The notes: a model not told the origin generated them from the sequence alone. A stretch of DNA of 64,000 nucleotides from Chitinophaga dinghuensis (GCF_003259435.1 NZ_QLMA01000005.1:248001-312000); one strand, 5' to 3'. Numbered from the stretch's first letter, positions 9,156 to 19,151 are shown. Translations and numbers: made by a program.

Positions 9156-9202
9156 AAAAAAGAAGTCGTCTCAAAGGTACTTGTGAGACGACTTCTTTTT
9201 TT
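9156..9202 (+). terminator. Strong bidirectional terminator of the metal cassette
   Basis: AAGAAGTCGTCTCA and its complement TGAGACGACTTCTT form a stem (about 9156-9173 with 9184-9200) flanked by A residues on the left and T residues on the right, so it can act in both directions. Confidence 0.9.
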
Positions 9203-9606
9203 CGAGCCCTTCACCTATCTCATTAACTCAACCTGATAAGATGGCCAGTTATTCTCGTTTCAGGTCAACATCAGAGATTTGAAGTATCATAGATCGATCC
9301 CCTATCGTAGTCCCATATAACCCTTTCCCACAGAGAGATTAAAGACAGTTTGAAAAACGACAATAAAATTTCGATTTAATTGTCGAGATGTCGCTTCTGT
9401 ACTACGTTATGGATACAATATTTTGTTATATTCGTATGGTATATACTGAGATACATACAAGAAAAGTTAACCTATTTTTTGAATGCTGACTATAAGTAAA
9501 TAATTATTTCTGTTTCTCCCACTGCCACACTTCTATTTGTCTGGATGTATCTGAATATATCTTGCGTTGTTACGCTTATGAATGAGTAACCACTAATAAA
9601 AACAAT
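9203..9606. other. Gene-free region upstream of the AraC regulator
   Basis: No gene is visible. There is an inverted repeat CGACAAT (9358-9364) and ATTGTCG (9379-9385) spaced by 14 bases, and a partly palindromic GTATGGTATATAC near 9436. Either could be a regulator site. I see no convincing TAnnTTTG promoter box. Confidence 0.4.
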
Positions 9607-9609
9607 GTG

Positions 9610-10599
9610 ATGCGTTGTAATTTAACCTCTGCTGACAGCTATCCAATCAGATTCTTAAAGGAGATTCCTTCGGCTTTAACGCCGGACCAGGTATCGGCGG
9701 TCAAACGATATGCGGCGCGGTATAAGAAAGGGATCATGCTTTTTCAGTGCGTGGAAGAAGACAGCGATTGTTCACTGTGGCATAACGTCTTCCGCTTATA
9801 CGATGCAGATACATTAAAGACTTCCTGTCCCTGCCCTCTGGTGGCGCTGCGTATATCTTTAAACGGATTGTTGCGTTTCAAAGCCGGAGAACTGGGAGAA
9901 TTTGAGTTAGCGCCCAGACAAGCACTTTTATTCTATTTGCCCAGGCCCAGCAGCGAGTTGTTCCTGAGTGCAGGGAAAGAGTATACTTTCTTTGATATTT
10001 TATTGCCGGAGAAATACATACAGCATTTTTCACCTTATTACAGCGTCCTGCGTGAATTTGCCAGGAACATAACCGACAGGACGGCTGCCAGTCTCACACC
10101 CTTCCCGATCCGGTTATCTGCTACAGGTCTGCATTGCATTGATCGGTTGTTAAACTGTGCCTACACGGGGAGCTTGCGTAGTATGTATATAGATGCCCGG
10201 ATGATGGATATTATGACCGAGGTGCTTTCCATTGCTGAAGGCAGCAGCAAGCGCGAGGTTCCTTTGACGGATGAGGAGACCGGCAGGATACTCGAAATAC
10301 GTAAACTGTTGGGTGAGAACTTGCATAAACATTACCGGATAAAGGATCTATCCCGAATGGTGTTTATCAATGAATATAAGTTAAAACGAGGTTTTCAGCA
10401 GGTTGTGGGAGCCAGTATTTTCGACTATCAGCTTAATCGCAGGATGCAGGAAGCGCTGACCCACCTCTCCAATTCGGAAATGTCGCTGGAAGAAATCGCG
10501 GAAGCAACCGGCTATCAATATCTTTCCAGTTTTATCAGTGCATTCCGGCAACATTTTGGGGTAACGCCATCGGTATTCCGGAAACAGGGACGCAGATAG
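9610..10599 (+). CDS. AraC-family transcriptional regulator
   Basis: 329 residues from the ATG at 9610 (a GTG lies directly before it at 9607). The C-terminal 100 residues contain the double helix-turn-helix of the family: YRIKDLSRMVFINEYKLKRGFQ and the later SLEEIAEATGYQYLSSFISAFR, ending in FGVTPSVFRK. The N-terminal part is a divergent sensor domain with no recognised ligand. Bacteroidetes AraC regulators of this shape often control neighbouring outer-membrane uptake genes, so either the metal cassette upstream or the TlpA-SusCD operon downstream is a candidate target. Confidence 0.9.
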   Translation: MRCNLTSADSYPIRFLKEIPSALTPDQVSAVKRYAARYKKGIMLFQCVEEDSDCSLWHNVFRLYDADTLKTSCPCPLVALRISLNGLLRFKAGELGEFELAPRQALLFYLPRPSSELFLSAGKEYTFFDILLPEKYIQHFSPYYSVLREFARNITDRTAASLTPFPIRLSATGLHCIDRLLNCAYTGSLRSMYIDARMMDIMTEVLSIAEGSSKREVPLTDEETGRILEIRKLLGENLHKHYRIKDLSRMVFINEYKLKRGFQQVVGASIFDYQLNRRMQEALTHLSNSEMSLEEIAEATGYQYLSSFISAFRQHFGVTPSVFRKQGRR

Positions 10600-10705
10600 T
10601 GCAGCACTCCCGATTGCAAAACTTTTGCTCCCATTTGCTTATAGCAGGCGCGGGCTTTAAACTGTAATTTAGTAACAGTGATATTCCAGAAAACCAGACA
10701 CGACT

Positions 10706-11872
10706 ATGCAGAGAAGATTTTCACTGGAGTGGTTTGAGTTGTTTATTTCCAAAACCTTGCTATCTGCCAACTTAAACCATGCCGTCATTACCGCCAACTT
10801 TGTACGTGATTCAATCCAGAAGGCTGCCGAGGAAAAAGACCGCATTCGGTTGGAATTATTGCAGGAGATGTTCACTGCCTCTAATGAAGAGGGTATGCGC
10901 GTTTCCGTACAACGATACCAGCTGCTATTGATTCACCTGCTTGACGAACTACATAACCAAGAGATAAAGGATACCGGTAACCAGCTATTCCGGAAACTGT
11001 GCTATTACCTGCGGGAATGTCTAAAAGAGCTGCTGGCCTTAATAGAGAATCATTTTACCCGTTATTTTGACCTGGAGCAGAAAGTCCCGGAAAGCTATCT
11101 TAGTATATGCAGGAAAGAGATCAGCCAGGAGATCGATGAACTGGAGAACCGATTTTACAGCCATAAGCAGGACGCAAAGCTGGTACAGATACTTATTAAT
11201 CATATCCGGGCATTTATTGCCAATTCCCGCGTGCAGCTTACTTACCGTGATTTTATGTACCTGAAGGATTCCTGGGGGGAGCTACTTCATTCCAGGATAT
11301 ATGGTAAACAAGGCAGAAGTTTCCCCCTACTGGTGGAACTACTGATCCGCATTAATTACAATTCGCCCATGTTCGCCAATTATTTTATCCAGGATTATAT
11401 GGGTGCCCTATTGAGTAAAGCAGGAACTGTTGATGAAAAGATGGGAATCATTCACCGGCTGAAAAGCAGAGTAAAGGAGGTAAACAGGTTGCCCAATCTT
11501 CGCATGTTACCTGGATATCCGGATATAGAAGATCAGATCGCGGAGATGCTCCAGGAAGAGCTATCATTTTTACAGTCAACAGGAAGTAATCCTGTTGGTG
11601 CTGAAACGGCACCTAGTGACTATAAAGTACAGACTACACTGCCAGTACCCCTATTGGCTGCTACTATCAGGGTATTTAAGGATAGTGGTGTAATCCTTAA
11701 CACCAACATAAAGAAACTGCTGGAATTTATTTCAGCAAACTACAGTAGCATGAAACAGGAGAATATATCTTATACGCATCTCCATAGTTCTTACTATGAA
11801 ATTGACCAGCGAAACAAAGACCGTTTGTATGACATGCTGATGCAGCTTGCCAAAGAGTGTCGGAAGTTATAA
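10706..11872 (+). CDS. RteC-like helical protein, function uncertain
   Basis: 388 residues, almost entirely predicted helical, with no signal peptide. The C-terminal 80 residues (from LPVPLLAATIRVF to the end, with ILNTNIKKLLEF and YYEIDQRNKDRL) match the pattern of the RteC C-terminal domain, which in CTnDOT regulates excision genes. The N-terminal part is not recognised. The assignment is by pattern and is tentative. It follows the AraC gene by 106 bases and ends just before a 17-base-pair hairpin. If the RteC link is right, it may regulate ICE functions rather than cargo. Confidence 0.45.
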   Translation: MQRRFSLEWFELFISKTLLSANLNHAVITANFVRDSIQKAAEEKDRIRLELLQEMFTASNEEGMRVSVQRYQLLLIHLLDELHNQEIKDTGNQLFRKLCYYLRECLKELLALIENHFTRYFDLEQKVPESYLSICRKEISQEIDELENRFYSHKQDAKLVQILINHIRAFIANSRVQLTYRDFMYLKDSWGELLHSRIYGKQGRSFPLLVELLIRINYNSPMFANYFIQDYMGALLSKAGTVDEKMGIIHRLKSRVKEVNRLPNLRMLPGYPDIEDQIAEMLQEELSFLQSTGSNPVGAETAPSDYKVQTTLPVPLLAATIRVFKDSGVILNTNIKKLLEFISANYSSMKQENISYTHLHSSYYEIDQRNKDRLYDMLMQLAKECRKL

Positions 11873-11889
11873 GCCCCCCATTCAATTTG

Positions 11890-11927
11890 CCGGCCAGTCA
11901 GGATCATCATTGATCCTGACTGGCCGG
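11890..11927 (+). terminator. Terminator-like hairpin after the RteC-like gene
   Basis: A perfect 17-base-pair stem (CCGGCCAGTCAGGATCA at 11890-11906 and its complement at 11911-11927) with a 4-base loop TCAT. Only a weak T run follows (CGTTT), but the stem begins 18 bases after the stop codon. Confidence 0.65.
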
Positions 11928-11985
11928 TGCCGTTTCCTGGGCTTATATGTTTTCTGAATTAATATGAATTGATGCCCTTATAGTT

Positions 11986-12019
11986 AAAAGGGCTACTACT
12001 AGGTGTGGTAGCCCTTTTT
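11986..12019. terminator. Bidirectional terminator hairpin with TACTAGGTGT loop
   Basis: AAAAGGGCTAC (11986-11996) pairs with GTAGCCCTTTT (12008-12018), enclosing the loop TACTAGGTGTG. Its loop is identical to that of a hairpin at 23069-23097. Confidence 0.75.
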
Positions 12020-12188
12020 ACCGGCAAGATATGTTTTCTTCGTTCGCTCGATATATTCTGTTCTGTCGCCCGCCAGATGGTAGCCGCAGAACTCCAGCAT
12101 ATTACGCGTGTAATGCAGGTATAGCCTGTGGCCTGCTGTACAGAAATACAGGTATTAAGTATTTCACTCACCATTTAAAACCACAATT

Positions 12189-12515
12189 ATGAAAAATGTA
12201 AGATTAGGGCTTGTAGCCCTGGCCGTTGTTGCCGCAGTAGGCGGAGCTTATGCAACCAGGTCCACCAGTGCCAACGTGGTAAGAGCACAATCCTGGTTTA
12301 AATATCAGCCAACGCTTCCAGGTGGTACATCTACCCCCGGCAACTATGTTGAAGTGACGGACAATGGCGGCTGTTGGGAAGGGAATCAATTATGCCGGAT
12401 CAAAGTTGACAAGAACCCTAGCACCGGCCTACCTGATCAAACAGCGCTGAATGCTTTGCAGGCTGATATTGATGCTCATAGTCCGATTGCCGAAAGAGTA
12501 GTATTTATGCCTTGA
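12189..12515 (+). CDS. DUF6520 family small secreted protein
   Basis: 108 residues with an N-terminal signal-like helix (residues 1-22, ending GGAYA) and a mature part containing a single cysteine pair in GGCWEGNQLC followed by RIKVD. This Cys-pair pattern is characteristic of the DUF6520 family in Bacteroidetes. Function is unknown. It converges on the SusD gene of a TlpA-SusC-SusD operon. Because TlpA proteins act on thiols, a link between the Cys pair and that operon is possible but unproven. Confidence 0.8.
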   Translation: MKNVRLGLVALAVVAAVGGAYATRSTSANVVRAQSWFKYQPTLPGGTSTPGNYVEVTDNGGCWEGNQLCRIKVDKNPSTGLPDQTALNALQADIDAHSPIAERVVFMP

Positions 12516-12520
12516 TTTTG

Positions 12521-12554
12521 AAAGAAGGGGCCCCAGCGCGGGCCCCTTTCTTTT
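12521..12554. terminator. Bidirectional terminator between DUF6520 and SusD genes
   Basis: AAAGAAGGGGCCC and GGGCCCCTTTCTTT form a GC-rich stem with A and T tracts on either side, located between two convergent stop codons and serving both. Confidence 0.85.
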
Positions 12555-13920
12555 ATCTTGGGTTTTTCGGTATGTCAATCAGGGACGTTACGCTGTTCGG
12601 TATCTGAAGAACGTACCGGAGATCATTGGGAGGTAGTATGTATGTTTGATCATTCAATCTCCGTTTAATGGTGATGGCGGTACCGGGGGTCTTGTTGAGC
12701 CTTCGTAGGTCTGTCCAGCGAATTGCCCGGAAGACCAGTTGCTTTCTCCGTTCTTCCAGCACCTTAGCCAGTGCCTCACTGGCACTTGTAGTCGATACTG
12801 GGAAAAAGGATTCAGGCGTATATCTCTTTTGCCGGAAAGCATTTAGCGTTTGGAGAGCAGCGGTAATATTTCCCTGTCGGGCGCGGCTTTCCGCCAGATT
12901 CAGATATACTTCATCGGCGGCAAGACCGGCGAATAGCTGGGAAGAGCTGCTGCCGTTATAGTTTCCTCGAAAACTGCTGGCCCCATTTGGATTTTTGCGA
13001 AAAAATAATTGACTGCGGAGGTCTCCGGCTGCGTATGACTGCACAAGGATGCTGTCAATATTACCCCTCGCAGGATCAAGACAGTAAGAGTAGTTCGCTG
13101 ATACGTGAAAAATAACCTCTGGATTAAATCGTACAAATGGTTCTGCTGCTGTAGATGATAGCCTGTTATAATCTAGTAGCTGGGCACCGTCTCCGATGCA
13201 GGAATCGGCATAGTTCGCAGCCTTTATATAGTCGCTCATGCTCAAGTGGATACGGGAAAGCAGTGCAAACGTAGCTACCCGGCTGGGCCGGGTTTTATAC
13301 TCTACCTGTAAAGGTAGCAGCTGGCTTGCTGTTTCCAGGTCTTTAATGATGGTACTGTATGTCTGTTCAACGCTCGACCTGACAGAGATTTCATTGATAT
13401 CAGCTGTCAGACGGAGCGGGATTCCTGCATCTGTAGAAGCAGTGGCTGGATCATACGCCGGAGCAAATTCCTGTGCTATCATAAAGAATGCAAAAGCACG
13501 ATAGAAAAGCGCACTACCCTTGATCCGTTTCCAGACGGCAATTTGACCGGGATCAGGATCTATGTCACGCAGCGTTTCCAGCACAACATTAGCCTTAAAT
13601 ACTACTTTGAACGCAGTACTCCAGTCCTTATCATTACTCACGTCCGATGCCCACACGTAGTTTTCTTTATCCGTTACCACAGAGAGATTGGCCCAGGCAT
13701 CATAAGTAAGATAATAGTTGTCAGCTGCTACTTCCCCGGCAATGGGACAGCTTAAATTCATGGCTCCTACGTCGTCCAACATTGCCTGAAGGTCATGCAG
13801 CGTGGCCGGGATCACCATTTTTTTATCCGGTTTAGCATCAAGAAATTTCCGGCAGGCGTTCAGTAGCAGCATTACTGTTAATGGAAGGCATACTGCTACG
13901 ATAAGTTTATAATATTTCAT
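12553..13920 (-). CDS. SusD/RagB-family outer-membrane lipoprotein
   Basis: 455 residues. A lipoprotein signal peptide ends in LLNAC with the lipidated cysteine at residue 23. The body shows the SusD fold pattern, including the early AxxPDKKxVIPATLxDLQAMLDD region and the C-terminal LAESRARQGNITAALQTLNAFRQKR segment. It should sit on the cell surface as the lid of the SusC-like channel and help capture substrate. It is the third gene of the operon, 20 bases after susC. The substrate is not evident; no glycoside hydrolase is nearby. Confidence 0.9.
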   Translation of the reverse strand: MKYYKLIVAVCLPLTVMLLLNACRKFLDAKPDKKMVIPATLHDLQAMLDDVGAMNLSCPIAGEVAADNYYLTYDAWANLSVVTDKENYVWASDVSNDKDWSTAFKVVFKANVVLETLRDIDPDPGQIAVWKRIKGSALFYRAFAFFMIAQEFAPAYDPATASTDAGIPLRLTADINEISVRSSVEQTYSTIIKDLETASQLLPLQVEYKTRPSRVATFALLSRIHLSMSDYIKAANYADSCIGDGAQLLDYNRLSSTAAEPFVRFNPEVIFHVSANYSYCLDPARGNIDSILVQSYAAGDLRSQLFFRKNPNGASSFRGNYNGSSSSQLFAGLAADEVYLNLAESRARQGNITAALQTLNAFRQKRYTPESFFPVSTTSASEALAKVLEERRKQLVFRAIRWTDLRRLNKTPGTAITIKRRLNDQTYILPPNDLRYVLQIPNSVTSLIDIPKNPR

Positions 13921-13940
13921 ATCATATTATTTATGCGGGT

Positions 13941-16900
13941 TTAGAAAGTGGCCTTTATTCCGAAGGAAATACTACGCGGAGGAACCGAAGCACCATATTC
14001 GGGGTCAAGGCCGTATTTATTCGCTCTATATATTGTTGCGATATTCTCCAGGTACAGATAACACAGAAGCTGGCTAAACAAGGGGCTATGCTTTCCCTGG
14101 GGTGTAATCGTGTATTGAAGGTTTAGATCTTTCCACCTGATCATACCGGCTTTTTCAACCAATGCAGAAGACTGTAGATAAAAGCCATCGCGGTACGGGT
14201 CTGCTGGATATATCATCGCCGGTACATTCGTTGTTTTTTCGTCACCTGGTTGTTGCCAGCGCAGCGCGAAATCACTATGCCCGGTCCAGTTTTGATACAA
14301 CGCGGAATAATTGATGGAATTTCTAAGAAAGTAATGCCCCAGCTTAAAAAGGAAGTTGGCGCTGAGTGTCCACCTGGAATAGGAAACGCTGGGTCGAAAA
14401 GCTCCATAGAAAGGAGGAAGCGCTCTCCCGGAGTAAACAAGATCACTCAAAAGCGATTTATTGGTGATAGCATAATAATCTTTGCTCACACTTCCGTTCA
14501 GCCACCCTTGCGGGTTTCCGTTGGCATCAAGCCCCTCCCAGCGATAACTTAGGATAGCGTCTGTAGGTCTCCCCTCCAGCGGATTGATTCCACTGCCGAT
14601 ATAACTGCTTGCCCTGGTGTACTTGTACAGATACCGAGTGATTTTGTTGGTGTTGTAGCTGAACAGCAAAGCAGCTTCCAGTTTTACTTTCCTGTCTATT
14701 ATCCGGCTTTGTAGAGAGATGTCTATACCCCGACCCTGAATGATGGCAGAGTTCTTGGACATATTGACCACTCCAGTGGTGGGATCAAGTGGTGTAATGC
14801 CTATCAGGTCGGTACTTTTCTTTGTGTAGTAATCAATGCTCCCGGAGAGAGCATTGCCCCGTAACCGAAAATCCAGTCCTATATTCAATGTACCTGTCTT
14901 TTCCCACCGTAGGCTTGGATTAGGTGGTGTGACTATTGTGGCGAATGGTTGGTTAATGTAGAAATTACTACCTGCGGCACCGTAGTTTATAATAGTAAGG
15001 GCGGACAGCCGGTTACTTGTATTGCCATTATAACCATAGGTGATGCGGGCAGCAAGCATGGATAGCCATGATAAGTTAAAGAATTTTTCCTGTGAAATGT
15101 TCCAACGTAGGCCGGCTGACCATAGCGGTACTCCTTTTTGGTTCGTTTTCACTCCAAAAAGGTTGCTGGCGTCCTTCCTGGCACTGGCAGACAGTACATA
15201 CCTATTGTCAAACGTATAAGAGGCGTTTGCATAGTAGGATACATACCGAAGCTGTATGTCACCAAAGGCCAGTGGATCGGGAATGCGCTGGCTCCCATTC
15301 AGGTTGAGGTATGTAGGGAGATAATCTACATAGTTCACATTACTGAATGTAAGCAGATCAGGATCGTAGCCATAGGTACGATGTATATTGTTGCGGGTTC
15401 GGACCTCCTTCATCTCCAGCCCCGCAAGCGCCGCCAACTGGTGCCGTTCTTTCCAATGCTGGTTATAATTTAGCTGGGCCCTTCCGGAATGAGAGGTCAG
15501 ATCACTAGCTCCTTCATCCAGAATACCACCACGGGGTATTCCATATAACACCTGCCCGCTGCCCGCTATCTGTGAATAGAGATTTATAAGATTACGGGCG
15601 TAATAAGTCTCACCGTTGTACAAGTTCCACGTGCCACCTGCCTGGCGTTCGTATTGATAACGTAGCTCCGCACTCAATGCGGGAGTAATGGAATACCTGG
15701 CTCCCAGGTTAAGCCGATAGTTTTGCATAGTAGTTCGATTGTCGGCCAGCCCCACTTCCCGAAGCGGATAATACTTCCAGTCCTGCAACATGCCCGCACC
15801 AGCTGTATCAGTAAATGCTGCTCTATAGTCCTTTACCAGCGGTAATGGAGCACCGTTATGATCCGCAAGCATCGCGTAGGGATAATAACGGAATTTCCCA
15901 CCACCAGGAGAAAGCATGTCAGGCCCTGGGTTGTTATTGGTGGTCTTACTATAGGCATAAAGCAGGCCCAACTGAAGTTCCAGTTGTTTTGTCAGTCGCA
16001 GGGAGTTTTCCGAACGGAGTGTAATTCTTTGAGAACCGTTACGGACAAGACTATTCTGCTGATCATCGTAGCCTGCACTGAAAAAGTAGTGTATCCCGGG
16101 TGCGCCACCACTAAGGTTAACGGAATGTTGCTGGCTGATAGCTGTCCGATAAAGGTATTTCCTGTAATCATCCCGTACATCGTGCTGCCGGAGGGCTGCT
16201 ATTTGATCGACTGCTTGCTCATGCCCGATTAGTCCGGCTTTTTCTTTTTGAAGTATTTCTACAACCGGCGATAACGGTGGTCGGTTGTAGGTATTGCTGA
16301 TATCATTATTATAGAATCCTTCTTTAAACAGTTTTTCTTCTACATCAATAAAATCTCCGGAAGACGTGGCATTGTCCTTAAAAAGGTCAGGTTTATCCAT
16401 TACCGTTATATTGGTCGCAGCTTCCACTTTCAGCGGTTGGTTGTACCTACCTTTTCGAGTGGTGATCACCAGTACCCCATTGGCTGCCTGCGCTCCCCAA
16501 ATTGAAGCGGCAGCCGCATCTTTGAGCAAGGTCACACTTTCCACATCATTCGGGTTGATCTGCTCTATAGAGCCATCAAACGGAAAATTATCTACTACCA
16601 GCAGCGGGGCATTATTGGCAAACAGGGTACTACGGCCCCGTACAAGCAACTGTTGATCCTTGTTGCGTTTATCAAAGAGTATGGAACTAGTGCCTTCCAA
16701 GTGGGAAAGCAGGTCTTTTCCCGGTCTCCGGGATAAAGTAGTTTGATCTACTTTTTCAAAGGAGCCGGTAGCTCGTTCTTTGGGCAAAGACTGGTATCCG
16801 GTGGAAACTACTACTTCTTGCAATCCTGTTTGTACTGGAGTGAGATAGATAACCAGGTTGGGTGTCTTGCTGGCGATTTCGTCACCGGAAATGATCGCGG

Positions 16901-17168
16901 GAGTATAGCCGACAAATGAAACATACAGGCTATCATCTATTACCCGACCAATGAGGAACTGGCCGCTGGCAGTGGTATGTGTGATCTGCTGGTCTTTTTT
17001 ATATCTCACAGTTGCCCCTGAAAGCGGCTTACGTGTGCCAGCTTCCATTACATACCCCTTAATCAGATTTGCCTGCTGTGCAGCAATTGGTAAGCCTGAA
17101 ATACAGATACAGAAGATTAAAATGATACAGCGGTATAGGCTGAGGTTTAGATTTCGCTTTTCTTGCAT
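13941..17168 (-). CDS. SusC/RagA-family TonB-linked outer-membrane transporter
   Basis: 1075 residues from the ATG at 17168 (a start at 17204 is in frame but precedes a normal signal peptide by 12 residues). After the signal peptide come a carboxypeptidase-regulatory-like domain (about 30-110), the plug domain with ANGVLVITTRKG at about 220, and a long barrel ending in the terminal phenylalanine typical of outer-membrane barrels. It pairs with the SusD protein. The partner TlpA gene is upstream by 49 bases, so all three are probably one transcript. Confidence 0.93.
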   Translation of the reverse strand: MQEKRNLNLSLYRCIILIFCICISGLPIAAQQANLIKGYVMEAGTRKPLSGATVRYKKDQQITHTTASGQFLIGRVIDDSLYVSFVGYTPAIISGDEIASKTPNLVIYLTPVQTGLQEVVVSTGYQSLPKERATGSFEKVDQTTLSRRPGKDLLSHLEGTSSILFDKRNKDQQLLVRGRSTLFANNAPLLVVDNFPFDGSIEQINPNDVESVTLLKDAAAASIWGAQAANGVLVITTRKGRYNQPLKVEAATNITVMDKPDLFKDNATSSGDFIDVEEKLFKEGFYNNDISNTYNRPPLSPVVEILQKEKAGLIGHEQAVDQIAALRQHDVRDDYRKYLYRTAISQQHSVNLSGGAPGIHYFFSAGYDDQQNSLVRNGSQRITLRSENSLRLTKQLELQLGLLYAYSKTTNNNPGPDMLSPGGGKFRYYPYAMLADHNGAPLPLVKDYRAAFTDTAGAGMLQDWKYYPLREVGLADNRTTMQNYRLNLGARYSITPALSAELRYQYERQAGGTWNLYNGETYYARNLINLYSQIAGSGQVLYGIPRGGILDEGASDLTSHSGRAQLNYNQHWKERHQLAALAGLEMKEVRTRNNIHRTYGYDPDLLTFSNVNYVDYLPTYLNLNGSQRIPDPLAFGDIQLRYVSYYANASYTFDNRYVLSASARKDASNLFGVKTNQKGVPLWSAGLRWNISQEKFFNLSWLSMLAARITYGYNGNTSNRLSALTIINYGAAGSNFYINQPFATIVTPPNPSLRWEKTGTLNIGLDFRLRGNALSGSIDYYTKKSTDLIGITPLDPTTGVVNMSKNSAIIQGRGIDISLQSRIIDRKVKLEAALLFSYNTNKITRYLYKYTRASSYIGSGINPLEGRPTDAILSYRWEGLDANGNPQGWLNGSVSKDYYAITNKSLLSDLVYSGRALPPFYGAFRPSVSYSRWTLSANFLFKLGHYFLRNSINYSALYQNWTGHSDFALRWQQPGDEKTTNVPAMIYPADPYRDGFYLQSSALVEKAGMIRWKDLNLQYTITPQGKHSPLFSQLLCYLYLENIATIYRANKYGLDPEYGASVPPRSISFGIKATF

Positions 17169-17217
17169 AAAACTGAATTTTGGTGGAGGGCAGCACAGGC
17201 CCAATGGTTGGTGATTT

Positions 17218-18504
17218 TTACGAACCGGTTTTTTCGGTAAGGATGAACATTTCTAACTCCTGCTCACTCTCTTCCAATTCAAGTCCATATTGCCTTAGCG
17301 CCTTCTTTAGCGTGGAAATATCTGCATAAGGCATATTCAAAGTCAGGTCGATATTGGCTGTAATGCCTGTGTGATCTATGATTGGCGGTAGGCCGTACAT
17401 CTCGTTTAATTTATATATCAGGGCCGTTAGCGTGGTATTCCGGAGAAAAAGCAGGGTGCCATCATGACTGGTCTTTATTTCTGGCGTGCCACCAGTTGAC
17501 GACAAACCTGTTCCTGTCGTGCCCTTTTTCAGGAGGTAACATTTGATCAGGCGTTTTTCTATCCGTCCATTAGTCCCCAAAAACCTATTAAGGTCTTGCA
17601 CCATGTATGTTTGTAGCTGCTGTCTGTTTGTAGAAAGTGGGCATCGCAGCTCATAACAAAAGCCGTTTTGCTGTTGCCAGTCAAAGAAATAACCGTCTAT
17701 AGGTGTATAGCGATAAGCAACTGGGTTGCTCACCTCCAGGATTACCCTGTTACGCGGAAAATTCACCAGCTTACCCAATGCCATCAGGTACAAATCCACA
17801 GCTGACCAGTTAGTAGCATAGCGCCGGATGATCCCCGTAGTACTGTCACTATTGATGCCTGCCAACATGCTCAAACCCGGAACAAACCTTGTGAGTGTGC
17901 TATAAAACGGAGGTATATCGTTTTTTATCCTGACCACGGGTTTCAATAACGCTGAATGATAATTATATTGAACATTGTCATTCTTGGTTGGTAGCTGCCG
18001 GAAGTCGCCCCGTAGTGCGGATCGTATGTTATCCTCATTCAGATATTCTGCATAGGTGAAAGCAGATACCCTACCGGATGCCGATATCCAAACGATATGA
18101 GGTATAGCGGCATATGGGAACAGTTTCCGCAAAATGGTATCCCCTGTTAAAGTGGGTACTGGTGGGCGGTTGCTGGCATGGGTACTGAAAAACTTCCTTA
18201 CTGCTTCCTCATTTTGGGAGGATACTGTAATGATCTGCACATCTTCTTTGAACTCGCGTTGCAGGCTGTCAAGTTTGGAAAGGCCCGCCACACAAGCACC
18301 ACAGCCGGTTGTCCAGAAGTCCAGGATTAGGAGCTTCCCTTTGAAACCGGCAAGGTTTCCCTTCTTCGCGGAAAAATTGATGATGGGCTTCAGTACTACT
18401 GATGGAACCATTTCTCCGATGGGCAACGGCCCAGGTAATATTGTTTGCCCGAACAGGGCCAGGAATGGGCATAGCATTCCCGTCAGAAAAATTAATCTTT
18501 TCAT
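17218..18504 (-). CDS. TlpA-like thioredoxin protein with C-terminal DUF3738 domain
   Basis: 428 residues. A signal peptide (residues 1-20) precedes a thioredoxin fold whose active site is CGAC (C68 and C71) in FWTTGCGACVAGLSKL. The C-terminal 150 residues look like DUF3738, with TLTALIYKLNEMYG and DHTGITANIDLTLN near the end. It probably acts in the periplasm as a thiol-disulfide enzyme. It is the first gene of the operon tlpA-susC-susD, an arrangement that suggests handling of a cysteine-containing or peptide substrate, which is inference. Confidence 0.88.
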   Translation of the reverse strand: MKRLIFLTGMLCPFLALFGQTILPGPLPIGEMVPSVVLKPIINFSAKKGNLAGFKGKLLILDFWTTGCGACVAGLSKLDSLQREFKEDVQIITVSSQNEEAVRKFFSTHASNRPPVPTLTGDTILRKLFPYAAIPHIVWISASGRVSAFTYAEYLNEDNIRSALRGDFRQLPTKNDNVQYNYHSALLKPVVRIKNDIPPFYSTLTRFVPGLSMLAGINSDSTTGIIRRYATNWSAVDLYLMALGKLVNFPRNRVILEVSNPVAYRYTPIDGYFFDWQQQNGFCYELRCPLSTNRQQLQTYMVQDLNRFLGTNGRIEKRLIKCYLLKKGTTGTGLSSTGGTPEIKTSHDGTLLFLRNTTLTALIYKLNEMYGLPPIIDHTGITANIDLTLNMPYADISTLKKALRQYGLELEESEQELEMFILTEKTGS

Positions 18505-18784
18505 GATAGTGGAATTTGATGAAGAATTGTTCTTACCTATTTCGTGGATCTGTCGGGTGCCCGAATATGCAGATTGTAAACTGTTGGATATATCATGATA
18601 GCAGGTTTAGAGTAAAAAGAATAGATTAGCCCCAGCGGATAGACATCCGCAGGCCGTCCTTATATTCGTTAATCCCTATAGCGTTATAGTAAAATAGTTA
18701 CGGTGGTTCTCGGTAAGACTTCCAGATATAGCTTATAAAAGCGATAAAGAGGTGAAGACCAGTAGGGGCATAAAAAATGACGTG

Positions 18785-18902
18785 GGGTAGTCCCTACCGT
18801 CTCCTGGGCTGCGACACCCGACAACGAATAAGAACGCCCACGCCATAGCGTAGGCGATTTACCTTATTTCTCGTTGTCGTTCCAAGGTCGCAGTTAGGAG
18901 AC
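18785..18902. repeat. Large imperfect inverted repeat (about 100 bases)
   Basis: The arms share GTCTCCT/AGGAGAC, CTGCGAC/GTCGCAG, ACAACGA/TCGTTGT and ATAAG/CTTAT in nested order between 18799 and 18902, with short bulges, around a central part near 18836-18855 (ACGC / GCGT). A small GGTAG-TCC-CTACC palindrome precedes it. It has no coding potential and no terminal T run, so it is not a plain terminator. An RNA structure or a protein-binding site are both open. Confidence 0.6.
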
Positions 18903-19151
18903 AAGAATCAAAGTAAACGCGCTTAATATCTTTATATGTACAAGCCGTAAAATTATAAAAAAAAACTATGTTGAGTTCATGTATTATTAATGATTTAGGA
19001 GAAAAGAAAGAAATCCGTGTTCTATATTCTGAAAAATATTTTTTGCAAAATACTATTTTTATATCGTTTTACAAAATATTTATGATGTAATTCGATATTA
19101 ATATATCATTTTGATTTGTATTTTATTAGAAATCAATGCGTTGCCTTATCT

